The position numbers and the translations under genes were made by a program. The notes under the pieces are model-generated. The model worked only from the letters and a program-made list of their open reading frames with translations, ran no database searches and was not told the origin of the DNA. Below, one piece after another: positions 29,748-36,285 of a DNA stretch of 36,285 bases; position 1 is the stretch's first letter, and each line of letters opens with the position of its first letter. Origin of the DNA: DAOPJM01 sp035399665 (GTDB lineage Bacteria > Bacillota > Clostridia > Christensenellales > CAG-138); assembly GCA_035399665.1 (NCBI GenBank), contig DAOPJM010000018.1, forward strand, positions 1-36,285, given 5' to 3'.

Positions 29748-32186
29748 ATGAAGCATACTGATATAATCGAACAGCTGAGCCTTGCGGAGAAGTGTTCTCT
29801 GCTGTCGGGGCTGGACTTTTGGAACATAGTCGGGATAGAGCACGCGGGCATACCCGCGCTGAAGATGTCGGACGGGCCGCACGGCCTGCGCAGGCAGGCG
29901 GGAGCGGAGGACCATCTTGGTTTGAACGGAAGCGTCCCCGCGACCTGCTTCCCCACGGCCTCCGCCCTTGCGTCCGGCTGGGACACGGAGCTTGTACATG
30001 AGATAGGCGAGGCGTTGGGCAGGGAAGCCGCGGCAGGGGGAGTGGGAATGCTCCTGGGGCCGGGGCTGTGCCTCAAGCGCGACCCCTTGTGCGGGCGCAA
30101 CTTCGAGTATTTCTCGGAGGACCCCGTGTTGTCGGGCAAGCTTGCGGCGTCCATGATACGGGGCATACAGAGCGTAGGCATATCCGCCTGTGCTAAGCAC
30201 TTTGCGGTCAACAATCAGGAGACGCGCCGCCTCACCATAGACGCGGTGACGGATGAGCGCAGTCTGCGCGAGCTTTACCTGCGCTCCTTCGAGACGGCGG
30301 TCAAGGAAGGCAAGCCATTGGGGATTATGAGCGCGTACAACAGGCTTAACGGGGTCTATTGCAGCGAGAATGAGTGGCTGCTGACCGAAGTACTGCGCGA
30401 GGATTGGGGCTATGAGGGACTTGTGGTGACGGACTGGGGCGCCGGCAACGACCGCGTGGAACAGCTCAAGGCGGGGGGCAACATCGAAATGCCGTCAACC
30501 TTGGGCGAGACCGACCGCGAGGTGATGAACGCGGTAATAAGCGGCGAGCTTGACGAGAGCGTTCTTGACCTTAGGGTGGATGAGATAATCGACGTCATGC
30601 TGAGCGCAAAGCGCGGCACTGACGCCGCCAAGACCGTGGACCTTGAGGCGCATAACGCCCTTGCAAGGAGAGCCGCGGCACAAACCTCGATACTGCTAAA
30701 GAACGAGGGTGGATTGCTGCCGCTTCAAGAGGGCGCGAAAGTCGCGGTGATAGGCGATTTTGCCGAGACTCCGCGCTATCAGGGGGCGGGAAGCTCGCTT
30801 GTCAACCCGACCGAGCTTGCCGACAGGTCAGAGCTTGACAAGGCGGGGCTGAACGTCGTCGGGTTCGCGAAGGGCTTTTTGCGCTATGGCGGCAGGAGCA
30901 AACGCCTGACTCGCGAAGCGGTGGAGCTTGCGAAGCGGGCCGATACGGTTCTTCTTTACATAGGCCTTGACGAGTTCTCCGAGGTCGAGGGCTTGGACAG
31001 AAGTCATATGCGTATGCCCGAAAATCAGCTTGAGCTTTTGGACGCCGTGTACGCCGTCAACCCGAATATTGTCGCGCTGCTGTTCTGCGGTTCGCCCGTG
31101 GAGATGGATTGGGCGGATAAGGTCAAGGCGATACTCCATTGCAACTTGGGCGGACAGGCCGTCTTGGGTGCGGCGGCCGATTTGGTGACGGGCAAGGCGG
31201 AGCCTTCGGGCCGCCTTGCGGAGAGCTATCCTTACCGCTATGAGGACGCGCCAACCTGTGGTGTGTTCCCAGGCGGGCGGGTCACGAGCGAGTACCGCGA
31301 GGGCCTGTATGTGGGCTACCGCTATTACCACAGCGCGAACGTGCCGGTGCGCTATCCCTTCGGATGGGGGCTGTCCTATACCTCGTTTACACTTGATAAG
31401 CTTGAATACATCGGTAATACTGCCAAGGTCACCGTGACAAACACGGGCGAAAGGGACGGGGCACAGGTCGTTCAGCTCTATGCCGAGGTCAAGGCGTTCG
31501 GCGTGTATCGCCCCAAGCGTGAGCTTGTTGGCTTTGCGAAGGCGTTCATAAAGGCGGGGGAGACAAAGATTCTTACCGTGGATTTATGCGAACACGCCTT
31601 TGAGTACTGGGACACGGACGCGCATAGGTGGCTTATCGAGACGGGCGAGTATCTGCTGCTTGCGGGAACGTCCTGCGAGGATACGCCGCTGTCCATGCCC
31701 ATAGCCGTAAAGGGCGCGGCGGCAAAGCCTCGAAAGAGGACGCTTGAGCCTTACTACAACGCCGATGTGAAGCATATCGACGACGCGGTGTTTACCGCTC
31801 TGTTGGGGCGTGAGATACCGTGCAGAGTCCGCGATCCAAGGCTGCCCGTTGGCGTCAACGACGTCGTGGGGGACGGAAAAAGCTTCGGGGGCTTCGCGCA
31901 CTTTTTAAGCGCGACTGTCGGCTTTGCGGGGCGCGTTCTGCTGTTCTTTGGAAAGCGGTCAGAGGCCTCGTATGTCTCGGTCGCACTCCAAATGCCCTAT
32001 CGCTCGATGTGGCGCTGTACCAACAGCGCGTTCTCGCATGAGATGCTAAACGGCGTAACGCTGATGTGCAACAGGCATTTCTTCAAGGGTCTGTCGGCTG
32101 TGCTCAAGGGCAATAAGCAAAAGAAGTATCTGCAAAAGCCAATATATGACAAGCCCTCGGATGACAAGTCGGCAAGCGGACTGTAA
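29748..32186 (+). CDS. GH3 beta-glucosidase, canonical domain order
   Basis: 812 residues, no signal peptide, so cytoplasmic. Catalytic (beta/alpha)8-type domain first: KMSDGPHGLR, GRNFEYFSEDPVLSGKLA, ACAKHFAVNNQETRR, and nucleophile D229 in VVTDWG. Then the alpha/beta sandwich domain (ILLKNEGGLLPL, VIGDFAETPRYQGAGSS, GKAEPSGRLAESYP), and a fibronectin-III-like domain (FGWGLSYTSFTLDKLEY). A C-terminal extension of about 140 residues with a hydrophobic stretch (GFAGRVLLFF) is typical of clostridial homologues but of unknown role. Start: the ATG after GGGAGACTTGTGC; an in-frame TTG 18 bases upstream was rejected. It likely hydrolyses oligosaccharides imported after action of the surface GH3. 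Confidence 0.93.
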   Translation: MKHTDIIEQLSLAEKCSLLSGLDFWNIVGIEHAGIPALKMSDGPHGLRRQAGAEDHLGLNGSVPATCFPTASALASGWDTELVHEIGEALGREAAAGGVGMLLGPGLCLKRDPLCGRNFEYFSEDPVLSGKLAASMIRGIQSVGISACAKHFAVNNQETRRLTIDAVTDERSLRELYLRSFETAVKEGKPLGIMSAYNRLNGVYCSENEWLLTEVLREDWGYEGLVVTDWGAGNDRVEQLKAGGNIEMPSTLGETDREVMNAVISGELDESVLDLRVDEIIDVMLSAKRGTDAAKTVDLEAHNALARRAAAQTSILLKNEGGLLPLQEGAKVAVIGDFAETPRYQGAGSSLVNPTELADRSELDKAGLNVVGFAKGFLRYGGRSKRLTREAVELAKRADTVLLYIGLDEFSEVEGLDRSHMRMPENQLELLDAVYAVNPNIVALLFCGSPVEMDWADKVKAILHCNLGGQAVLGAAADLVTGKAEPSGRLAESYPYRYEDAPTCGVFPGGRVTSEYREGLYVGYRYYHSANVPVRYPFGWGLSYTSFTLDKLEYIGNTAKVTVTNTGERDGAQVVQLYAEVKAFGVYRPKRELVGFAKAFIKAGETKILTVDLCEHAFEYWDTDAHRWLIETGEYLLLAGTSCEDTPLSMPIAVKGAAAKPRKRTLEPYYNADVKHIDDAVFTALLGREIPCRVRDPRLPVGVNDVVGDGKSFGGFAHFLSATVGFAGRVLLFFGKRSEASYVSVALQMPYRSMWRCTNSAFSHEMLNGVTLMCNRHFFKGLSAVLKGNKQKKYLQKPIYDKPSDDKSASGL

Positions 32187-32199
32187 GGAAGCGAGGACG

Positions 32200-32784
32200 A
32201 TGAAGGAGCTTATAAAAAGAGCGTGGAAGGGCTTTATGAATACAAGGCTCGTGCGTTGGTGTGTCGGCTTTAGGGAGAAGCATCTTGCCGTTTGGCAGTT
32301 CGTGCTGTTCAACCTGCTGTCGCTCTGTGCGACGCTGACCGACCTTGCCGTGTACTCGCTGCTCAACTATGTGCTGCTTGTGCCGCTTAAAACCACAAGC
32401 GTGACTTGGTGGCTCTTGGATTACACCGTGGAGGCGGGCGGGCTTGCCGCGCTCATCTCCACGGCGGCGGCCTATCTTTGCGCTCAGGTCGTCAATTTCT
32501 TCGTTCAGCGCAAGGGAACGTTTCAGGCGAACAACAACGTTGCCGCAAGCGGGGCGATGTACTTTATCATGATAGTGGTCATCTGGTTCTTCCAGATTTG
32601 GTTTTCGGCAAAGCTGCTCGGATGGTTTCTGCCCATATTCGGCGAGTATTGGGGAGGTATACTGATGCGCCTTGCCAACGCTACGGCTTCGCTGATTATA
32701 CAGTTCCCCATGAACAAGTTCGTGATAATGCGCAGAAAAAAGCTTGAAAAGCGCGCTCCCTCGGAGCATGGCGGGGCGTCATGA
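32200..32784 (+). CDS. GtrA-family membrane protein
   Basis: 194 residues with four transmembrane helices: QFVLFNLLSLCATLTDLAVY; a second around ISTAAAYLCAQVVNFFVQRKGTF (the GtrA hallmark NFFxxRKxTF); a third (YFIMIVVIWFFQIWFS); and a fourth ending NKFVIMRRKK. GtrA-family proteins assist transfer of sugar or undecaprenyl-linked glycosyl groups across the membrane. ATG behind GGAAGCGAGGACG, 13 bases after the GH3 stop, so it is the last gene of the AraC-flanked cluster. No dedicated glycosyltransferase partner lies in this window. Confidence 0.88.
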   Translation: MKELIKRAWKGFMNTRLVRWCVGFREKHLAVWQFVLFNLLSLCATLTDLAVYSLLNYVLLVPLKTTSVTWWLLDYTVEAGGLAALISTAAAYLCAQVVNFFVQRKGTFQANNNVAASGAMYFIMIVVIWFFQIWFSAKLLGWFLPIFGEYWGGILMRLANATASLIIQFPMNKFVIMRRKKLEKRAPSEHGGAS

Positions 32785-32821
32785 CCGAAAGAGGGTAAAC
32801 CAAACTTTACAGCTAAGCGTG

Positions 32822-32850
32822 TTGACAAAGGGAAAATAATATACTATACT
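32822..32850 (+). promoter_or_regulatory. Promoter of the T-box/ABC transporter operon
   Basis: TTGACA (32822-32827), an exact 17-base spacer, TATACT (32845-32850). Start near 32857, at the base of T-box stem I. Confidence 0.88.
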
Positions 32851-32856
32851 CTCCAC

Positions 32857-33126
32857 CATAAGCTTTGACGCGGAAACAGTAGTCGCGGGCAGCAGCTATA
32901 AAGAGAGCTTCCGGTTGGTGTAAGGGGGCAGCGCGCCGCAGATGAAATTACTTCCGAACAGCTCACGATTGAAGGGCGTGTATACGCAGGTAGGTCGTTT
33001 GCGGGGACGCCCGTTACAGCGTAAGGCGATGACAGTCGCCGCTTCGAGCCCGCCCTTGTCGGCGGGGAAGAAAGGTGGTACCACGGCAATGCCCGTCCTT
33101 TCACTTGTGAGAGGGCGGTTTTTTTA
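32857..33126 (+). promoter_or_regulatory. T-box riboswitch leader, specifier best read as AUU (Ile)
   Basis: All landmark elements are present in order: the AGTA S-turn (32878-32881), AGAGAGC with the GGTTGGTGTAAG distal loop (about 32903-32924), the specifier side GAA-ATT-A (32944-32950), and the T-box sequence AAAGGTGGTACCACGG (33071-33086). The intrinsic terminator follows (33093-33126). The lower stem I is closed by GGAA/TTCC (32872-32875, 32952-32955), which fixes the specifier loop and gives ATT, an isoleucine codon. Uncharged tRNA-Ile would favour the antiterminator and turn on the transporter. The T-box call is firm; the specifier is a hand-fold. Confidence 0.9.
33093..33126 (+). terminator. 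T-box-controlled terminator
   Basis: CCGTCCTTTCAC (33093-33104) pairs with GTGAGAGGGCGG (33107-33118), two G-U pairs, immediately followed by eight Ts. Mutually exclusive with the antiterminator formed by the T-box sequence just upstream. Confidence 0.9.
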
Positions 33127-33165
33127 TTGCAACGGACAACAATGAACGTATGGAGGAACAAGAAC

Positions 33166-34143
33166 ATGAAACGAATCTCGGCTGTAATCATGGCGGCTCT
33201 GATGCTCTTTGCTGCGGCAAGTCTTATCGGCTGCGGCAAAACGGAGAGTGAAGAAACTCACTTTACCATCGGCGTCATACAACTCACCTCGCACGCGGCG
33301 CTTGACGCTGCCGGCGAAGGCTTCTTAGCGGCTCTCGCCGACAACGGCTATATCGACGGCGAGAATATCACCATCGACTATCAGAACGCTCAGAATGATC
33401 AGTCGAATCTTTCAACGATATCCGACCGCTTTGTCAGCGCGAACGTCGATTTGGTGCTTGCCATCGCGACGTCTGCGGCTCAGACGATAGCGGGCAAGAC
33501 CACGACAATCCCAATACTGGCGACGGCTGTAACTGACTTCGTGAGCGCGAAGCTTGTGGACAGCAATGAGGTTCCGGGCGGGAATGTATCGGGAACCACC
33601 GACATGAACCCCATCAAAGAGCAGATACAGCTGTTGATACAGCTTGCACCCGATTGCAAGACCGTGGGCTGCATATATAACGGCGGCGAGGATAACTCGG
33701 TGCTGCAGGCAGGCATAGCCAAAGAAGCTATTGAAGCTGCGGGTCTGGGATTTACAGAGGTCACTGTGACCTCCACCAACGATGTACAGCAGGCGATGCA
33801 GAGCCTTGTCGGGCAGTGCGACGCAATCTATGTTCCCACCGACAACACCGTGGCTTCGGCAATGCCCATAGTCGCCGATGTAGCTAACGCGGCCCTGATT
33901 CCTGTAATTTGCGGTGAGAGCAACATGGTTGACGCGGGCGGGCTTGCGACGCTCGGAGTTAACTACTACAACCTCGGCTACCAGACAGGCCTTATGGCTT
34001 TGCGCATATTGGCAGACGGCGAGGATATCTCGACCATGCCGGTAGAATCTCAGACCGACTTTGACTATGTTATCAACGGTGAAGTTGCGAAGCTTATTGG
34101 CATTGCGATACCCGAAGAGCTCAAGCAATACATACAGGAGTAA
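33166..34143 (+). CDS. ABC transporter substrate-binding lipoprotein (PF04392 type)
   Basis: 325 residues. Signal peptide with lipobox SLIGC, then a type I periplasmic-binding fold: FTIGVIQLTSHAALDAAGEGFLAAL, DLVLAIATSAAQTIA, and near the end GVNYYNLGYQTGLMALRIL. This is the ABC_sub_bind family, which includes TrpX-type tryptophan receptors. ATG at 33166 is 8 bases after GGAGGA; ATGs at 33142 and upstream lack spacing. First gene of a T-box-controlled receptor-permease-ATPase operon, so the ligand is probably an amino acid; the specifier suggests isoleucine or a related compound (inference). Confidence 0.9.
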   Translation: MKRISAVIMAALMLFAAASLIGCGKTESEETHFTIGVIQLTSHAALDAAGEGFLAALADNGYIDGENITIDYQNAQNDQSNLSTISDRFVSANVDLVLAIATSAAQTIAGKTTTIPILATAVTDFVSAKLVDSNEVPGGNVSGTTDMNPIKEQIQLLIQLAPDCKTVGCIYNGGEDNSVLQAGIAKEAIEAAGLGFTEVTVTSTNDVQQAMQSLVGQCDAIYVPTDNTVASAMPIVADVANAALIPVICGESNMVDAGGLATLGVNYYNLGYQTGLMALRILADGEDISTMPVESQTDFDYVINGEVAKLIGIAIPEELKQYIQE

Positions 34144-34158
34144 CACTAAAGAATAGTT

Positions 34159-35061
34159 ATGCTAAACGAACTTGTTGGCGCTGTCGGACTGGGGTTATTG
34201 TGGACTCTAATGACCTTCGGCGTATACCTAAGCTATCGAATACTTGACGTCGCGGATCTGACGGCGGAGGGCAGCCTGACGACAGGCGCCTCCGTCGCCG
34301 CCGTGTGTATCGTGGGCGGCATGAATCCATTGCTTGCGCTGCTCCTTGCGCTTGTCGCGGGAACGCTTGCGGGCGTCGTTACAGGGCTGCTGCATACCCT
34401 CCTCAACATTCCCGCGCTGCTGTCGGGCATACTCACCATGATAGCGTCATGGTCGATAAACCTGCGCATAATGGGAAAGGCAAACGTTTCGCTGCTGCGT
34501 ACCGAAACAGTTTTCTCGATGTTTTCGGACTTTTCGGGACTGTCCAAGACCTATTCGATACTCATCGTGGGACTTATCTTTGTGGCGGTGTTCGGCTTTA
34601 TCACATATATGTTCTTGGGAACCGAGCTTGGGCGAGGGCTTAGAGCCACGGGCTGCAACGAGGGCATGGCAAGGGCGCAGGGAGTTAACACCAAGCTGAT
34701 GAAGGTGACAGGCCTTGCGATTGCGAACGGGCTTGTTGCGCTGTCGGGCGGGCTTATCGCTCAGAGCCAAAGTTTCTCAGACATTCAGATGGGTACGGGC
34801 GCGATAGTGATAGGCTTGGCGTCGTTGATTATCGGCGAGGTGCTTGTGGGCAGGACGACCGTCTCACGCGCCATACTGTCCGCGGCCGCGGGCTCGGTAA
34901 TTTACAGATTGATTATAGCCCTTGTGCTGAAGCTCGGTATGCCCGCGAACGATCTCAAGCTCTTTACCGCCATTACAGTGGCGATATGCCTTGCACTTCC
35001 GACGATACGGAAGCATTGGGCGCGCAGGGGCAAGGGTAAGGGAGGTAAGCTGAATGCTTGA
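34159..35061 (+). CDS. ABC transporter permease, branched-chain amino acid type
   Basis: 300 residues, about eight to nine transmembrane helices, of the PF02653 (LivH/LivM/RbsC) permease family: GVYLSYRILDVADLTAEGSL near the start (the conserved D-L/T-x-x-G segment), TELGRGLRATGCNEGMARAQGVN as the cytoplasmic loop that contacts the ATPase, and LIIGEVLVGR. Paired with PF04392 receptors in many Bacillota. The ribosome site is weak, so it probably depends on coupling from the gene 15 bases upstream. Its end overlaps the ATPase start by 8 bases. Confidence 0.92.
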   Translation: MLNELVGAVGLGLLWTLMTFGVYLSYRILDVADLTAEGSLTTGASVAAVCIVGGMNPLLALLLALVAGTLAGVVTGLLHTLLNIPALLSGILTMIASWSINLRIMGKANVSLLRTETVFSMFSDFSGLSKTYSILIVGLIFVAVFGFITYMFLGTELGRGLRATGCNEGMARAQGVNTKLMKVTGLAIANGLVALSGGLIAQSQSFSDIQMGTGAIVIGLASLIIGEVLVGRTTVSRAILSAAAGSVIYRLIIALVLKLGMPANDLKLFTAITVAICLALPTIRKHWARRGKGKGGKLNA

Positions 35062-35845
35062 GGTAAAGAACCTGACGGTTGTGTTCAACCAGGGCACCAT
35101 CAATGAAAAGCAGGTGCTGAACAACCTAAGCCTGACGCTTGAGGACGGGGATTTCGTCACCGTGATAGGCGGCAACGGCGCGGGCAAGTCCACGCTGCTG
35201 AACTGCGTCGCGGGGAGCATAATCCCGAATTCGGGGAGCATACGCATTGACGGACAGGACGTCACAAATTGCGCCGAATTCAAGCGAGCAGCTTACTTGG
35301 GCAGGGTGTTTCAGGATCCGCTCATGGGTACAGCGGGCGATATGTGGATAGAGGACAACATGGCGCTGGCGCTTCGGCGCGGCAAGCGGCATGGTCTGCA
35401 TTGGGGCATAGGCGCGAAGGAGCGGGCGCTGTTCCGCAAAGAGTTGAGCAGCCTCGGGCTTGGGTTGGAGGACAGATTGAACACGAGCGTCAAGCTGCTT
35501 TCGGGCGGACAGAGGCAGGCCTTGACCCTGCTGATGGCGACAATGCAAAAGCCCAAGCTGCTTTTGTTGGATGAGCATACGGCGGCGCTTGACCCCAAGA
35601 CGGCGGAAAAGGTGCTGAAGCTCTCGGATAAGCTTGTGTCCGAGAATTCATTAACGACGCTCATGGTCACGCACAACATGCGCGACGCGATAGCGTACGG
35701 CAACAGGCTGATTATGATGCAAAGCGGGAGCGTAGTTCTGGACATTTCGGGCGAGGAGAAGCAAAGCCTTACAGTGGAATCCCTGCTTGCGCGATTCGCT
35801 AAGAGCAGCGGCAGCAACGAGGTCAGCGACAAGCTGGTTCTCTGA
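35054..35845 (+). CDS. ABC transporter ATP-binding protein
   Basis: 263 residues. Walker A GGNGAGKST, Q-loop FQDPLMG, signature LSGGQRQ, Walker B LLLLDEHTAALD and H-loop VTHNM are all intact. Length and the insert GTAGDMWIEDNMALALRRGKR match the ATPase partner of PF04392/PF02653 importers. Start ATG within the end of the permease gene, behind GGGAGGTAAGC. It powers import by the receptor and permease encoded upstream. Confidence 0.95.
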   Translation: MLEVKNLTVVFNQGTINEKQVLNNLSLTLEDGDFVTVIGGNGAGKSTLLNCVAGSIIPNSGSIRIDGQDVTNCAEFKRAAYLGRVFQDPLMGTAGDMWIEDNMALALRRGKRHGLHWGIGAKERALFRKELSSLGLGLEDRLNTSVKLLSGGQRQALTLLMATMQKPKLLLLDEHTAALDPKTAEKVLKLSDKLVSENSLTTLMVTHNMRDAIAYGNRLIMMQSGSVVLDISGEEKQSLTVESLLARFAKSSGSNEVSDKLVL

Positions 35846-35983
35846 GTTTGAGGTCAAGGGGAGGAGTGAACCAAGTCCTTATAAACAAGTAATGCCTGCG
35901 GTCGGCTCAATGGGTGGCGCCTTATTGCGGCGGACTTATCGCGATTAGTTCCGCGCACAATACTCTTATGCGACCTCAAAGCG

Positions 35984-36017
35984 ACACGGCGGCCCTTCCA
36001 CATGCGGGTCGCCGTGT
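35984..36017. other. Strong stem-loop in the last intergenic gap
   Basis: ACACGGCGGCCC (35984-35995) pairs with GGGTCGCCGTGT (36006-36017), 12 bp with one G-U pair, 10-base loop. No U-tract follows on the plus strand, so terminator function is doubtful. Otherwise the 35846-36207 gap shows only the tRNA promoter; I see no gene. Confidence 0.5.
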
Positions 36018-36158
36018 TGATGCGGTAAGCGCCAAGGCAGAGGCGGCTTTGTTTGGTCAACCCCTATGACCTGACGGATGAATTCGCCCATTAATAGCAT
36101 GACGAATCCCCGCTGTAAACTCCCAAAAAAGTTTTTTGTGCAAAATGAAAAACAGGGC

Positions 36159-36186
36159 TTGATTTTTTCTCTGAAACCTGTATAAT
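36159..36186 (+). promoter_or_regulatory. Promoter of the tRNA gene
   Basis: TTGATT (36159-36164), a 16-base spacer, perfect TATAAT (36181-36186), 22 bases before the tRNA. Confidence 0.75.
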
Positions 36187-36207
36187 ACTCTTTGCGAGTA
36201 ATCGCAT

Positions 36208-36283
36208 GGGGCATTAGCACAGTTGGTAGCGCGCAACGTTCGCAATGTTGAGGTCAGGAGTTCGAATCTCCTATGCTCCACCA
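36208..36283 (+). tRNA. tRNA-Ala (anticodon CGC)
   Basis: Cloverleaf drawn by hand. The acceptor stem is GGGGCAT/ATGCTCC with the G3-U70 pair that is the alanine identity element. The anticodon arm is CAACG-TTCGCAA-TGTTG, giving anticodon CGC for GCG codons. The T arm is AGGAG-TTCGAAT-CTCCT, and CCA is encoded at 36281-36283. The D stem GCAC/GCGC has an A-C mismatch in its third pair. Only two bases of sequence follow, so downstream tRNAs cannot be judged. Confidence 0.92.
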
Positions 36284-36285
36284 CG

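Noticed and set aside
36165..36207. Possible integration (att) site next to the tRNA
   Set aside because: No integrase gene and no repeat of the tRNA 3' end in the window; the sequence ends two bases after the CCA.
36057..36284. Minus-strand frame beginning MVEHRRFELLTSTL
   Set aside because: Well-known spurious translation across the antisense of a tRNA gene.

Overview
This window looks like a chromosomal segment of an anaerobic, fairly GC-rich member of the Bacillota (class Clostridia). The signs are consensus sigma-A promoters (TTGACA-N17-TATAAT type), strong Shine-Dalgarno sites, intrinsic terminators, a T-box leader, a PerR-rubrerythrin oxygen-defence pair, an indolepyruvate:ferredoxin oxidoreductase, and some GTG/TTG starts. 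No phage, transposase, CRISPR array or rRNA was seen. I cannot name the genus; an uncultured gut or rumen-type clostridium is a reasonable guess.

Layout. 1-439: promoter, a dispersed repeat and a perfect LacI-type operator ahead of a large secreted, membrane-anchored metallophosphoesterase (440-3421). 3565-6054: GIY-YIG protein, CBS-pair protein (minus), and a perR-rubrerythrin operon (minus) under a 27-bp PerR/Fur-like palindrome. 6258-11052: aldehyde dehydrogenase, RlmI-like rRNA methyltransferase, two GNAT acetyltransferases and an unrecognised HExxH protein. 11426-16145: a membrane protein, then iorA-iorB-ptb and a GyrI-like protein, which fit 2-oxoacid (aromatic amino acid) fermentation. 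16287-19265: a beta-helix-type lipoprotein and a membrane protein ending in a cytochrome b5-like domain. 19496-25941: a complete F1Fo ATP synthase operon. 26051-32784: an AraC regulator divergent from two GH3 glycosidases and a GtrA-family protein. 32822-35845: a T-box-controlled three-gene ABC importer. 36208-36283: tRNA-Ala(CGC) at the right edge.

The most striking item is the ATP synthase operon. It has no separate atpH and atpA. Instead, one uninterrupted 751-residue reading frame (21238-23493) joins a b-type membrane anchor and coiled coil, the C-terminal domain of delta, and a full-length alpha subunit. A normal b subunit gene lies just upstream. The b-delta fusion of mycobacteria is established; a b-delta-alpha fusion that covalently ties the peripheral stalk to the catalytic head is not something I know to be described. 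Other parts of the same operon are also unusual. The six-helix N-terminal domain of delta is not recognisable, epsilon is only 77 residues and lacks its inhibitory C-terminal helices, the c subunit has lost most of the glycine motif of its first helix and has a mixed ion site, and the promoter -35 box sits inside an inverted repeat.

Other points of interest are a T-box whose best-read specifier is an isoleucine codon ahead of a PF04392-type transporter, a membrane-anchored GH3 enzyme with swapped domain order next to a canonical GH3, and a putative extracytoplasmic haem protein paired with a beta-helix lipoprotein.
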